Assembly: GCA_938036545.1 (NCBI GenBank) | Contig: CALHQJ010000081.1 | Location: 1-21,885 of the forward strand | DNA from: an uncultured Clostridium sp. | GTDB lineage: Bacteria; Bacillota; Clostridia; Lachnospirales; Lachnospiraceae | Length of the DNA: 21,885 nucleotides | Direction of reading: 5' to 3' | Part shown: positions 5,825 to 14,458 of the stretch, piece after piece | Layout: each line of letters starts with the position of its first letter | Position numbering within the stretch: position 1 is the stretch's first letter | Notes under the pieces: generated by a model | Database searches by the model: none | Seen by the model: only the letters and a program-made list of their open reading frames with translations | Told to the model about the DNA's origin: nothing | Position numbers and translations under genes: made by a program

Positions 5825-6757
5825 TTACATTTTCTTTTCTGAAACGTTAAACAAAGCGTTAACGAAGTCATCTGCGTTAAACTTCTGAAGATCGTCAATG
5901 TGCTCTCCCACGCCTATGTATTTAACCGGAAGTCCCAGTTCTGACTGGATAGCTACCGCAATCCCTCCTTTTGCAGTTCCGTCCAGCTTGGTTAAAATAA
6001 TTCCCGTAATATCTGCCACTTCCATAAACTGGCGGGCCTGGGCCATGGCATTTTGTCCTGTTGTGCCGTCTAAGACTACCAGAGTCTCCCGATAGGCGTC
6101 CGGATATTCCTTATCAATAATCCGGTTAATCTTCTTTAATTCTTCCATCAGGTTTTTCTTATTGTGAAGGCGGCCTGCCGTATCGCAGATTAATACATCT
6201 GTGTGACGGGATTTGGCAGCTGCTACTGCGTCATAAATAACCGCAGCCGGATCGGAGCCTTCTTTCTGGGCAATAATCTCAACTCCGGCCCGATTGGCCC
6301 ATTCCGTAAGCTGTTCAATGGCTGCGGCCCGAAAGGTATCGGCAGCGGCCAGCATAACCTTCTTGCCGGAGTCCTTGAGCTGTCCTGCCAGCTTTCCTAC
6401 AGAGGTAGTCTTTCCTACGCCGTTTACGCCTATTACCAGTACCACAGACTTGCGGTTCTCAAACTCGTAGGCATTTTCTCCCAAATCCATCTGAGCTTTA
6501 ATGCTGTCGATTAACAACTGCTTGCACTGGGTTGGTTCTTTAATGTGCTGTTCTTTTACCTTTCGACGCAAATCTTCGACAATTGCCATGGTAGTCTGAA
6601 TTCCCAGATCTCCCATAATCAGGGTTTCTTCTATTTCCTCATAAAAATCATCATCAATAGCAGAAAAGCCGCTGAAAATCGAGTCAATGCCGGATACAAT
6701 ATTATCTCTCGTCTTGGTAAGGCCTTCTACCAGACGGCTGAAAAATCCTTTTGCCAT
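5825..6757 (-). CDS. ftsY: Signal recognition particle receptor FtsY
   Basis: A 310-residue SRP GTPase that receives ribosome-SRP complexes at the membrane for co-translational insertion. A short N-terminal region (MAKGFFSRLVEGLTKTRDNI, amphipathic) replaces the long acidic A domain of E. coli. The four-helix N domain follows. The G domain shows GVNGVGKTTSVGKLA (P-loop), DTFRAAA, DTAGR and TKLDGTAKGG. The second of two in-frame ATGs (6757) was chosen because AAGGAG sits 7 bases before it. The first ATG (6763) is only one base from that site. It starts 11 bases after the smc stop, and its ribosome binding site overlaps the smc end, so the two are co-translated. The smc-ftsY order is common in Firmicutes. 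Confidence 0.96.
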   Translation of the reverse strand: MAKGFFSRLVEGLTKTRDNIVSGIDSIFSGFSAIDDDFYEEIEETLIMGDLGIQTTMAIVEDLRRKVKEQHIKEPTQCKQLLIDSIKAQMDLGENAYEFENRKSVVLVIGVNGVGKTTSVGKLAGQLKDSGKKVMLAAADTFRAAAIEQLTEWANRAGVEIIAQKEGSDPAAVIYDAVAAAKSRHTDVLICDTAGRLHNKKNLMEELKKINRIIDKEYPDAYRETLVVLDGTTGQNAMAQARQFMEVADITGIILTKLDGTAKGGIAVAIQSELGLPVKYIGVGEHIDDLQKFNADDFVNALFNVSEKKM

Positions 6758-6768
6758 ACTCATACTCC

Positions 6769-9700
6769 TTAATTATCTAAATCTGATTCAATTAAATTTA
6801 CAGAAACCAGGGTGGATACGCCCTTTTCCTGCATGGTAATTCCGTAAAGCCTGTCAGCAGATACCATGGTGCCGCGGCGGTGGGTAATCACAATAAACTG
6901 GGTATTGGCAGTCAGCTTGTGAAGGTAACCGGCAAACCGGTCTACGTTGGAATCATCCAGAGCCGCCTCAATCTCATCCAGCAGACAGAATGGGGACGGC
7001 TTTAGATTCTGGATGGCAAACAGAAGGGCAATGGCAGTCAGCGCCTTTTCTCCGCCGGAAAGCTGCATCATATTTTGAAGCTTTTTGCCTGGCGGCTGGG
7101 AAATAATCTGGATTCCTGCTTCCAGAATATCCTCGTCCTCCATCAGTTCCAGGGTTCCCCTGCCTCCGCCGAACAGTTTTTTAAATACCTTGTCAAATTC
7201 TTTCCGAATCTGGCCGAACCGTTCTTCAAACTGCCGTCTCATGCCAGTGTCCAGTTCTTCGATAATCTGCACCAGGGTCTCTTCTGCCTGAATCAAATCA
7301 TCATGCTGGTTTTTTAAAAATTCGTACCGTTGGGATACTTCTTTATAGTCTTCAATGGCATTGACATTGACGTTTCCAAGGCCCTTAATCTCTGACTTAA
7401 TGCCGTCAATTGACTTACGCATCTCCGGTATGGAGGTCAGTTCTTCGTCACGCAAAGCTTCTGCTGTGGTATAGGTCAGTTCATACTCGCTCCACATGTA
7501 AGATACCTGGGATTCCATCCGTTCTTCCAATTTTTCCTTTTGTCCCTGAAGGCGGAACAGCTCTTTATCCAGTCCGGACACCTGCTCTGCCAGGGATTCC
7601 CGTTTTTCAAAAAAGCCTTTCTGTTTTCTGGCAGTCTCTTCCTTCTGTTCTGACAACGCCAAAATTTCTTTTTTCAGCGTCTCAATCTGAAGATTTCCTG
7701 CCTCAATTTCTTTTTCAATCTGAAGGATTTCCGTCTCTTTTTCCTGAATGGCAAGGCCGCTTTCTCCGCTGCCTTCTTTCAGTCCGGACAATTCTTCCTT
7801 AACCCTTCGGATTTCCTCATATACACGGCGGATATTCTCTTTTAAGAAATTGTCTTTTTGCTGAAGCCCTGCCGTCTCCATCTGTACGGCTGATAAATCT
7901 TTTGCCAGCAATTCCCGTTCCTGCCGGTAATGTTCCAATATGCCGGAAACATTCTGGATTTCTCCCTGATTGTTCTCTCCCTGGGTCTCCAGACGGGCCG
8001 ACTCTTCCTTTAATCTGGCTCGATTTCCTAAAATATCTCTGGCCTGTTCTTCCAACTGCCGGTGTTCCGTCACCATATCAGAAGCAGACTCTGCAATTTC
8101 TGTCTTCTTTGCCTCTAACTGACGGATTCCCAGGCGCACTGTATTTTGTTCCAAATACAGGCTCTGCTTCTCTCTCCGGCACGTTTCCAGATCTTCATTC
8201 AGGCCTTTTAACAGTTCTTCCTGAAACGCCAGGCCCTCATTGGTCCTATCCACTTCTAACAGGGCTTTTTTACAGGCGCTTTCCAGCTCCTCGATCTCTC
8301 GTTTTCGTCCCAGCAGATTACTGGTATTTTTAAAAGCGCCGCCTGTCATAGAACCGCCGGCATTAATCAGTTCGCCCTCCAGGGTAACAATTCTTAAGGA
8401 ATACTGATACCTTCGGGAAAGGGCAATGGCATTGTCAATGGTGTCTACAACCACCACCCGTCCCAATAAATATTTTAACAGGCCTTCATACCTTGGATCT
8501 GCCTTTACCAGGTGATTAGCCAGGCCTAAAACTCCAGGCTCCTTTAAGGCTTTTTCCTGAGTAAATACATTGCGGTTTCCAATACTGGTTAAAGGGAGGA
8601 AAGTTGCCCTTCCAAACCGGTTCTTCTTTAAATACTCAATCAGATGTTTTGCCGTCTCTTCTGAATCCGTTACAATGTTCTGGATGCTGCCTCCCAGAGC
8701 CGTTTCAATAGCCACCTCATATTTTTTCTCTGCTGTAATCAGGTCTGCCACAACGCCGTGAATCCCGCGGACTCGGTCTTTTACCTCCATAACCCGCCGG
8801 ATACTCTGTCCATAGCCTTCATACCGTTCTGCCAGGTTTCGTAAGGATTCCAGCTTTGTATTGTTTCTGTGGTAGGACTGCTGGCAGTCTGCCAGAACCC
8901 TGCTCAGGCGTTTCACCTCATTGGAAGCGGTCTGAGCCTGTTCCTCGATTTCCGTTTCCTTTAACTGACAGCGTTCAATATCCTGATTAATGTGATCCAG
9001 CTCTGCCTGCCTTGCAGCTATCTGCTCGTCCTGCACAGACTCGTCGCTTTTACTCTTTAACAGCTTCTGGCTGACTTCTGCCTTTCGCACGTTTACCTGT
9101 TCCAGCATCGCTTCATAACGCTGGTCCTTAGCGTTTACTGACGCCTTTTCATTTAAGGTATCGATTACCGACTGCTTAAGCTGTTCCAGGCTTCCTTCTG
9201 TATCCAGAATCAGCGTGTCCTTTTCCATCAGGGACAGCTCCGCCTCTTTCTGACGGTCTAAAGCCTGGGATACCTGAACCGACAGCGTCTGCTTTTCTTT
9301 TTCATACTCCGAAATCTCCCCTTCTCTCTGGGAAATTTCTGCGCCAATGGATTCCATGCGGTGGCGGATGTGCTCTGCATTCATCCTCTCTGTATTAATC
9401 TGTTCCTTTAATACATTGATCTGGCCTTCCAAGTTTCCCCGTTTTAAGGTTTCCTGGGCTTCTGCGCTGCGGCCTGCCGTTACCTGTTCCTCTAAAGAAG
9501 CAATGGCGGTGTCCAATGCATCATACTCGCTGCGAATCCGTTCTGCCTCCTTTTTGGCCTGCTCCAAATCCTGGGACACAATGGCTTCATTTTTAGAAAC
9601 CCCTTCTATCTGTCCTTTTAACACGCTGGTTTCTGCCAAAAACAGGTTTACGTCCAAATGCTTTAAGGATTCTTTTAAGTGCAGATATTCTCTGGCTGCT

Positions 9701-10329
9701 GCAGACTGCTTTTCCAAAGGGCCGACCTGTTTTTCCAGCTCGCTTAAAATATCGTTGACTCTTACCAGGTTTTGTTTCTCATCCTCCAGTTTTTTCTGGG
9801 CAATGGCCTTGCGGCGTTTAAACTTTACGATTCCTGCTGCCTCGTCAAACAGCTCCCTGCGTTCTTCCGGCTTTCCGCTTAAAATTTTATCAATCTGTCC
9901 CTGGCCGATAATGGAATATCCTTCCTTTCCAATACCGGTGTCGTAAAACAGTTCATTAATATCTTTCAGCCGGCAGGGACTCCCGTTAATCCGATATTCG
10001 CTTTCACCGGAACGATACAGCCGCCTGGAAACCGTCACTTCGTCATAGTCAATAGCTAGCTGGTGATCGCCGTTGTCCAGAGTAATGGCTACATAGGCAA
10101 AGCCCTGGGGCTTTCTCAGCTCTGTGCCTGAAAAAATAACATCCTGCATGGAAGCGCCTCGAAGCTGCTTGACTCTCTGTTCGCCCAGTACCCAGCGGAC
10201 CGCATCGGCTACATTGCTTTTTCCCGAACCGTTAGGACCTACAATGCCGGTAATGCCGTTGTGAAATTCAAAAACAATCTTGTTGGCAAAGGACTTAAAT
10301 CCCTGAATTTCAATACTTTTTAAATACAT
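6769..10329 (-). CDS. smc: Chromosome segregation ATPase SMC
   Basis: At 1186 residues this is the usual size for bacterial SMC, which with ScpA/ScpB compacts and helps segregate chromosomes. The N-terminal ATPase half has the Walker A GPNGSGKS (31-38) and a DIIFSGT-like stretch. A long coiled coil (about 170-500) is rich in Glu/Lys/Gln heptads. The hinge follows (about 515-680), with GIHGVVADLI, VAIETALGGSIQNIV, GRATFLPL and the conserved glycines of GSMTGGAF. The second coiled coil runs to about 1030. The C-terminal half has the ABC signature QLSGGEKALTAIALLFAI and Walker B PFCLLDEIEAALDD. No frameshift is seen. The ATG overlaps the end of rnc by 10 bases. Several opposite-strand open frames within it are artefacts. 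Confidence 0.97.
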   Translation of the reverse strand: MYLKSIEIQGFKSFANKIVFEFHNGITGIVGPNGSGKSNVADAVRWVLGEQRVKQLRGASMQDVIFSGTELRKPQGFAYVAITLDNGDHQLAIDYDEVTVSRRLYRSGESEYRINGSPCRLKDINELFYDTGIGKEGYSIIGQGQIDKILSGKPEERRELFDEAAGIVKFKRRKAIAQKKLEDEKQNLVRVNDILSELEKQVGPLEKQSAAAREYLHLKESLKHLDVNLFLAETSVLKGQIEGVSKNEAIVSQDLEQAKKEAERIRSEYDALDTAIASLEEQVTAGRSAEAQETLKRGNLEGQINVLKEQINTERMNAEHIRHRMESIGAEISQREGEISEYEKEKQTLSVQVSQALDRQKEAELSLMEKDTLILDTEGSLEQLKQSVIDTLNEKASVNAKDQRYEAMLEQVNVRKAEVSQKLLKSKSDESVQDEQIAARQAELDHINQDIERCQLKETEIEEQAQTASNEVKRLSRVLADCQQSYHRNNTKLESLRNLAERYEGYGQSIRRVMEVKDRVRGIHGVVADLITAEKKYEVAIETALGGSIQNIVTDSEETAKHLIEYLKKNRFGRATFLPLTSIGNRNVFTQEKALKEPGVLGLANHLVKADPRYEGLLKYLLGRVVVVDTIDNAIALSRRYQYSLRIVTLEGELINAGGSMTGGAFKNTSNLLGRKREIEELESACKKALLEVDRTNEGLAFQEELLKGLNEDLETCRREKQSLYLEQNTVRLGIRQLEAKKTEIAESASDMVTEHRQLEEQARDILGNRARLKEESARLETQGENNQGEIQNVSGILEHYRQERELLAKDLSAVQMETAGLQQKDNFLKENIRRVYEEIRRVKEELSGLKEGSGESGLAIQEKETEILQIEKEIEAGNLQIETLKKEILALSEQKEETARKQKGFFEKRESLAEQVSGLDKELFRLQGQKEKLEERMESQVSYMWSEYELTYTTAEALRDEELTSIPEMRKSIDGIKSEIKGLGNVNVNAIEDYKEVSQRYEFLKNQHDDLIQAEETLVQIIEELDTGMRRQFEERFGQIRKEFDKVFKKLFGGGRGTLELMEDEDILEAGIQIISQPPGKKLQNMMQLSGGEKALTAIALLFAIQNLKPSPFCLLDEIEAALDDSNVDRFAGYLHKLTANTQFIVITHRRGTMVSADRLYGITMQEKGVSTLVSVNLIESDLDN

Positions 10330-11042
10330 ACTCCACCTGCCTGCCCAGAAGCCTTTGATTTGCCCTTTAATGCGAGAATCGCCTTATATGCGGCAGTCTG
10401 TTCCGCTGCCTTTTTGGTTCTTCCCTCACCTCTGCCAATCTCCCTGCTTCCCAGCATGGCCCTTACTTCAAAGGTTTTATTATGATCCGGTCCTTCTTCC
10501 TTTAAAATCTCGTAAGAAAGAACTTCCTCCCCCATACTCTGAATCAATTCCTGCAGGATAGTCTTGCTATCATAAAAGAGCTGCTTGTGCTCCATATCGT
10601 TTAATACAAAACGGTGAATAAACTCTTTTGCATTAGCAAGACCACCATCCAGATAGATCGCTCCAATGACTGCCTCTAAAGCATCGGAAATCACCGATTC
10701 CCTCATTCTTCCGCCTGTGGCGTCCTCTCCTTTTCCCAAAAGCAGATATTCTCCTAAAGAAATCTCTCTGGCACAGAAAGCAAGGGTTGGCTCGCAGACC
10801 ATGCTTGCCCTGGTTTTTGTCAGATTCCCTTCCGGCATATCCGGAAACCGGTGAAATAAAAAGTCGCTGGACAGCACTTCTAATACTGCGTCCCCCAAAA
10901 ATTCCAGCCGTTCATTGCAGCACAGCTTATCCATCCTGTGCTCATTGGCATAAGAGCTGTGGGTCAGCGCCTGGGTCAGCAGCTTTTTATTGCGGAAGGT
11001 ATATCCGATTACCTGTTCCAAATTATCCTGTGTCCGATTCAT
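10320..11042 (-). CDS. rnc: Ribonuclease III
   Basis: A 240-residue double-strand-specific endonuclease that processes rRNA precursors and structured mRNAs. The catalytic signature NERLEFLGDAVLE holds Glu44, Glu47 and Asp51. The second acidic pair is Asp120 and Glu123 in SDALEAVIGAIYLDGG. The C-terminal double-stranded RNA binding domain begins near 165 with a DSKTILQELIQ stretch and ends with a KKAAEQTAAYKAILAL helix. The start at 11042 follows an AAGGAGG site by 4-5 bases. A longer frame to 11105 would read through the hairpin after acpP and is rejected. It is translationally coupled to smc by a 10-base overlap. Confidence 0.96.
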   Translation of the reverse strand: MNRTQDNLEQVIGYTFRNKKLLTQALTHSSYANEHRMDKLCCNERLEFLGDAVLEVLSSDFLFHRFPDMPEGNLTKTRASMVCEPTLAFCAREISLGEYLLLGKGEDATGGRMRESVISDALEAVIGAIYLDGGLANAKEFIHRFVLNDMEHKQLFYDSKTILQELIQSMGEEVLSYEILKEEGPDHNKTFEVRAMLGSREIGRGEGRTKKAAEQTAAYKAILALKGKSKASGQAGGVCI

Positions 11043-11060
11043 GTATCCTCCTTGATAAGT

Positions 11061-11094
11061 GAAAAAGAGGCCGTGCCATCTGGACAGCCTCTTT
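11061..11094 (-). terminator. Possible intrinsic terminator/attenuator between acpP and rnc
   Basis: On the minus strand AAAGAGGC (11094-11087) pairs perfectly with GCCTCTTT (11071-11064) around a 15-base loop, and the 3' arm runs into TTTTTC. It sits between the acpP stop and the rnc ribosome binding site. It would let acpP and plsX be expressed in excess of rnc-smc-ftsY if leaky; efficiency cannot be judged from sequence. Confidence 0.65.
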
Positions 11095-11108
11095 CGCGTT
11101 TTCATTTC

Positions 11109-11339
11109 TTAGTTTATTGCGTTTTTAATCTGCTCTACAGCATCGCCTACAGAAACGATATGCTCAGCGGCATCATCCGGAATCTTAATATCAAACTCTT
11201 CCTCAATGCCCATAATAATCTGGAAAATATCCAGAGAATCTGCGCCTAAATCATCTACAAATGTAGATGCCATGGTTACCTCCTCCGGCTCAACGTTTAA
11301 TACCTCCGCAATAATGCTTTGCAGTTTCTCGAATTCCAT
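11109..11339 (-). CDS. acpP: Acyl carrier protein
   Basis: A 76-residue acidic, all-helical protein of standard ACP length. Ser35 in the GADSLDIFQ motif is the attachment point for 4'-phosphopantetheine, transferred from coenzyme A by AcpS. Acyl chains are built on this arm in fatty acid synthesis and passed to PlsX, whose gene is immediately upstream. AGGAGG precedes the ATG. The strongly biased, highly expressed-looking reading frame and the plsX-acpP-rnc context leave little doubt. Leu-Asp after the serine, in place of the common Leu-Asp-Thr-Val, is an ordinary variant (DIFQ). Confidence 0.97.
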   Translation of the reverse strand: MEFEKLQSIIAEVLNVEPEEVTMASTFVDDLGADSLDIFQIIMGIEEEFDIKIPDDAAEHIVSVGDAVEQIKNAIN

Positions 11340-11356
11340 TTTACATCCTCCTAATT

Positions 11357-12364
11357 TTACTCATTCGTCTCTGCTGTGAGACTTTCTTTGATTTTTTCAT
11401 TGATACCCTGTTCCTTAAAGGTAACGCACTGAATAATGGAATTGCAGACCTCGTTAGCCTTAGAATTGCCGTGGGTCTTTACTACCAGGCCGTTTAATCC
11501 CAGCAGCGGCGCTCCGCCGTACTGGCTGGCGTCAAAGGCTTTTAAGGTTTGCTTTAATGCAGGTTTTACCAGAAGTGCGCCTATCTTGCTTCTTAAGCTG
11601 GTCATCATTCCGGATTTCACCTTGCTGATCAGAGTTGCTCCGACTCCCTCGTAAAGCTTTAAAATCACATTTCCTACAAAGGCTTCACAGACAATGACGT
11701 CTGCCCCTCCGTGAGGAATCTCCCTGGCTTCAATGCTGCCGGTAAAATTAATGTCTGTACAGGCCTTTAAAAGTGGGAAGGTTTCTTTTACTAAAGCATT
11801 TCCCTTTTCCTCTTCTGCGCCGATATTGACAATGGCAACCCTGGGATTTTTCACTCCCATAACGTGCTCCATATAGATGGAACCCATACGTGCAAACTGA
11901 ACCAGGTGGGATGGCCTTGCGTCTACGTTGGCTCCGCAGTCAATCAGCAGAGACACGCCTTTTTCCGTAGGAATGAGCGGCGCTAACGGCGGTCTTTCCA
12001 CTCCCTTAATCCTTCCGACAATTACCTGCCCGCCTACTAAGACAGCTCCGGAACTGCCTGCCGATACAAAAGCGTCTGCCTCGCCTTTTTTTACCATATT
12101 CATACCAACTACAATAGAAGAATCCTTCTTTCTGCGAATGGCATGAACCGGCGGTTCCTCTGTAGCAATTACCTCAGAAGCGTGAACGATCTCAATCTGC
12201 TCCCTGGGATATTCTTTTCCTGAAAGCTCCCGTTCCACATCTTCCTTACGGCCTACCAGGACAACTTTTATGTCCTTTCTGAGATTGACGGCAGCTATGG
12301 CTCCGGCCACCATCTGGGACGGGGCGTAATCTCCGCCCATAGCATCTACCGCTATTGTAATCAT
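11357..12364 (-). CDS. plsX: Phosphate acyltransferase PlsX
   Basis: A 335-residue peripheral membrane enzyme that converts acyl-ACP and phosphate into acyl-phosphate, the donor used by PlsY in the first step of phospholipid synthesis. It shows the family hallmarks: VDAMGGDYAP near the N-terminus, AGSSGAVLVGG, IDCGANVDARP, NIGAEEEKGN and VCEAFVGNVILK. Length is normal. A GAAAGGAG ribosome binding site precedes the ATG. It is the first gene of the plsX-acpP-rnc-smc-ftsY array and has a clear promoter. The rpmF/DUF177 pair often found upstream of plsX in Firmicutes is replaced here by a divergent transporter gene. Confidence 0.97.
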   Translation of the reverse strand: MITIAVDAMGGDYAPSQMVAGAIAAVNLRKDIKVVLVGRKEDVERELSGKEYPREQIEIVHASEVIATEEPPVHAIRRKKDSSIVVGMNMVKKGEADAFVSAGSSGAVLVGGQVIVGRIKGVERPPLAPLIPTEKGVSLLIDCGANVDARPSHLVQFARMGSIYMEHVMGVKNPRVAIVNIGAEEEKGNALVKETFPLLKACTDINFTGSIEAREIPHGGADVIVCEAFVGNVILKLYEGVGATLISKVKSGMMTSLRSKIGALLVKPALKQTLKAFDASQYGGAPLLGLNGLVVKTHGNSKANEVCNSIIQCVTFKEQGINEKIKESLTAETNE

Positions 12365-12396
12365 ATCTGATTCTCCTTTCGGCTAATCTACAACAT

Positions 12397-12425
12397 AATA
12401 TACTAGATATTATTATAGAAATCAA
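12397..12425 (-). promoter_or_regulatory. Promoter of the plsX-acpP-rnc-smc-ftsY array
   Basis: On the minus strand TTGATT (12425-12420), a 17-base spacer and TATATT (12402-12397), about 33 bases before the plsX ATG. The surrounding sequence is very AT-rich with an imperfect repeat of ATATTATT, which may be a regulator site; no FapR-like operator could be recognised with confidence. Confidence 0.65.
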
Positions 12426-12446
12426 TATTATTTTTTATAGTTTTTC

Positions 12447-12475
12447 TTGCAATATGGAAAACACAGGTGTACAAT
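12447..12475 (+). promoter_or_regulatory. Promoter of the ECF S component/P1 peptidase unit
   Basis: TTGCAA (12447-12452), a 17-base spacer and TACAAT (12470-12475), giving a start near 12482 and a leader of about 49 bases. Its -35 lies only 22 bases from the -35 of the plsX promoter on the other strand, so the two promoters are back to back. Confidence 0.65.
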
Positions 12476-12530
12476 ATGGTCAGAAATATGCGGCGTACCC
12501 AAAAAGGGATGCCAGCAGGAGGTAAAACAA

Positions 12531-13202
12531 ATGAATAAACAACACAACAACCCAGTATCTGCAAACAGCCATGTGCTTCTCATGTCTCAAATGGCGTTTC
12601 TTACCGCCATTATGATGGTCATGGCATTTACACCCCTAGGTTACATTCCTCTGCCCTTTATGAATGCGACAACCATGCACATTCCGGTTATTATCGGCGC
12701 ATGTTTGTTAGGCCCCAAAACAGGAGCTATTCTTGGAGGCATATTTGGACTTACCAGCGTTGTAAAAGCTACCATCCAGCCTAATATTACATCTTTTGTA
12801 TTCACCCCTTTTTACAGCTTCAGCCCCCAGTTCCACGGTGGATTTGAAAGCCTGATTGTAGCCATTGTTCCCCGTATTTTCATCGGCCTTGTTGCCGGAT
12901 ATCTGTTCCTGTTTTTAAAGAAAAAAATGAAGGGACTGTCCCTTCCATTGCTGATTTCCGGCTTTGTTGGATCTATGGTCAATACTGTCGGCGTTATGTC
13001 CCTGATTTATCTGCTGTTTGGAGAGCAATACGCCGCAGCAGGAGGAAAAGATCCTTCCATGCTGTTCGGAATCATTATGGGTGTTATTGGAATTAACGGT
13101 ATTCCGGAAGCCCTTATTGCCGCCGTATTAACCCAGGCAGTCGGACGGGCGCTTTTTGCCGCATTCAGCCGCTCTCTCCAAAAAAGCCATGCCTCACATT
13201 AA
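12531..13202 (+). CDS. ECF transporter S component, probably pantothenate (PanT-like)
   Basis: A 223-residue hydrophobic protein with about six membrane segments. The block PLGYIPLPFMNATTMHIPVI followed by IGACLLGPKTGAILGGIFGL and then SFVFTPF is characteristic of the ECF substrate-binding family often annotated as pantothenate or related vitamin transporters (COG4684-like). GGAGG lies 9 bases before the chosen ATG. A longer frame from 12447 starts in the promoter and is rejected. It needs the shared EcfAA'T module, not encoded here. It is transcribed divergently from plsX-acpP and followed 26 bases later by a P1-family peptidase. Pantothenate specificity is inference from family resemblance and from the neighbouring acyl carrier protein gene; another vitamin is possible. 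Confidence 0.75.
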   Translation: MNKQHNNPVSANSHVLLMSQMAFLTAIMMVMAFTPLGYIPLPFMNATTMHIPVIIGACLLGPKTGAILGGIFGLTSVVKATIQPNITSFVFTPFYSFSPQFHGGFESLIVAIVPRIFIGLVAGYLFLFLKKKMKGLSLPLLISGFVGSMVNTVGVMSLIYLLFGEQYAAAGGKDPSMLFGIIMGVIGINGIPEALIAAVLTQAVGRALFAAFSRSLQKSHASH

Positions 13203-13228
13203 CACACCTTTTTAAGGAGGATTTTATA

Positions 13229-14257
13229 ATGAACAGTTTAAAAGAAATCCCGCTGCTTGAAATCGGTGGATTTACAGCCGGACATGCCTGCAATGAAGAG
13301 GCAGCCACAGGCTGCACCGTCCTGCTCTTTGACCGGTGTTCGCCGGCCGGAGTTGACGTCCGGGGCGGAGGCCCTGCTTCCAGGGAAACTCCCCTGTTAA
13401 GTCCCCTGGCGGCATCGGAAGGCCTTCACGGACTTCTGCTTTCCGGCGGTTCGGCTTTTGGGCTGGATGCTGCCGGAGGCGTCATGCGCTATCTGGAAGA
13501 ACGGGGAATCGGCTTTGACGTAGGAATTACAAAGGTTCCTCTGGTATGCCAGTCCAGTATCTTTGACCTGGTAATCGGAAGTCCCTCTGTCCGTCCAGAC
13601 GGAGATATGGCTTACCGTGCCTGTGAAGACGCAGAAAAGCGCCGGAAAGCTATCCGTGAATCCGGCGATTATTCTCTTTCGGAAGGCAACGCAGGTGTTG
13701 GCTGCGGCTGTACAGTAGGGAAATACCGCGGCCCCCAGTTTGCCATGAAAAGCGGCGTTGGCAGTTATGCCGTCCAGATTGGCTTCTTCAAAATAGGCGC
13801 CATTGTGGCTGTAAACGCATTGGGAGATGTTTATAACATAGAAAATGGACAGCAGATTGCCGGTTTGTTAAACGAAACCAAAAGCAGTCTTCTGTCCACG
13901 GAAGAAGCATTTTTAAAGGATATTACTGCAGCGCCGGATCTGTTTACCGGCAACACCACCATAGGCGCAGTCCTGACCAATGGCAGTTTTACCAAGGCTC
14001 AGGTCAATAAGCTTGCTTCTATGGCTCAAAACGGTCTGGCCCGTACCATTCGTCCGGTACACACCACTGCTGACGGCGATTCGGTATATGCCGTCTCTGT
14101 TGGAAATGTGCCGGCTGATATTAACATAGCCGGCACACTGGCCTCCTACGTTATGGGAAAGGCCATTAATCGGGCTGTCAGGACTGCCAGTTCCAGCCAT
14201 GGGTATGCTGCTGCCAAAGATCTATTCCCTGACCTCTTTTCCTTCCACCAGGCTTAA
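13229..14257 (+). CDS. P1 (S58) family self-processing peptidase, DmpA/BapA-like
   Basis: A 342-residue N-terminal-nucleophile hydrolase of the DmpA/BapA family. These are made as one chain and cleave themselves into alpha and beta subunits. The cleavage site is visible as GNTTIGAVLTNG (241-252), with Thr243 the expected new N-terminal nucleophile. Other family blocks are ITDFxAGHA-like GGFTAGHAC (13-21), LSGGSAFGLDAAGGVMRYL (71-89) and GCGCTVGKY (158-166). Members remove N-terminal residues, including D-amino acids and beta-amino acids such as beta-alanine. No signal peptide, so it acts in the cytoplasm. TAAGGAGG precedes the ATG. It is 26 bases from the ECF gene, so they form one unit. The last 36 bases overlap the end of a convergent small gene. 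Confidence 0.9.
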   Translation: MNSLKEIPLLEIGGFTAGHACNEEAATGCTVLLFDRCSPAGVDVRGGGPASRETPLLSPLAASEGLHGLLLSGGSAFGLDAAGGVMRYLEERGIGFDVGITKVPLVCQSSIFDLVIGSPSVRPDGDMAYRACEDAEKRRKAIRESGDYSLSEGNAGVGCGCTVGKYRGPQFAMKSGVGSYAVQIGFFKIGAIVAVNALGDVYNIENGQQIAGLLNETKSSLLSTEEAFLKDITAAPDLFTGNTTIGAVLTNGSFTKAQVNKLASMAQNGLARTIRPVHTTADGDSVYAVSVGNVPADINIAGTLASYVMGKAINRAVRTASSSHGYAAAKDLFPDLFSFHQA

Positions 14258-14458
14258 ACCGGAAAAGAGAGCCCAGATGTAAGGCGCTCCAAACACATTC
14301 AGCTTTTTGGGGCCATGGATGGTCTGGCCGCCGTCTGCTTTCAGCTTTTCATAGGCCTTTTCTACCGTGGCCCTGGTAATGGACTTGGATCGCCTGTCTA
14401 CAAACTCTCCCATAACCGCTTCTCCCCCTGTCTGACAGACTTGCTCTGCCCTGCTCAT
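14222..14458 (-). CDS. Small conserved-looking protein of unknown function
   Basis: A 78-residue protein. The core RRSKSITRATVEKAYEKLKA then HGPKKLNVFGAPYIWALF looks like a real folded domain: a helix carrying a TVEKAYEK pattern, then a GPKKL-x-FGA turn and a hydrophobic end. I recall similar short hypothetical proteins in Lachnospiraceae with no assigned function. The ATG overlaps the stop of the preceding 100-residue gene (ATGA), a strong sign that both are translated together. Its final 36 bases overlap, tail to tail, the end of the P1 peptidase gene on the other strand. It may be DNA- or RNA-associated given the short basic segment, but nothing shows this. Confidence 0.65.
   Translation of the reverse strand: MSRAEQVCQTGGEAVMGEFVDRRSKSITRATVEKAYEKLKADGGQTIHGPKKLNVFGAPYIWALFSGLSLVEGKEVRE

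Noticed and set aside
9347..9946. 199-codon plus-strand open frame inside smc (similar: 7410-7802 and 7902-8333)
   Set aside because: All lie antisense to well-supported SMC coiled-coil or ATPase sequence, have no ribosome binding site and translate to Ser/Pro/Phe-rich text typical of shadows.
11043..11105. N-terminal extension of rnc
   Set aside because: It would read through the hairpin after acpP, whereas AAGGAGG directly precedes the ATG at 11042.
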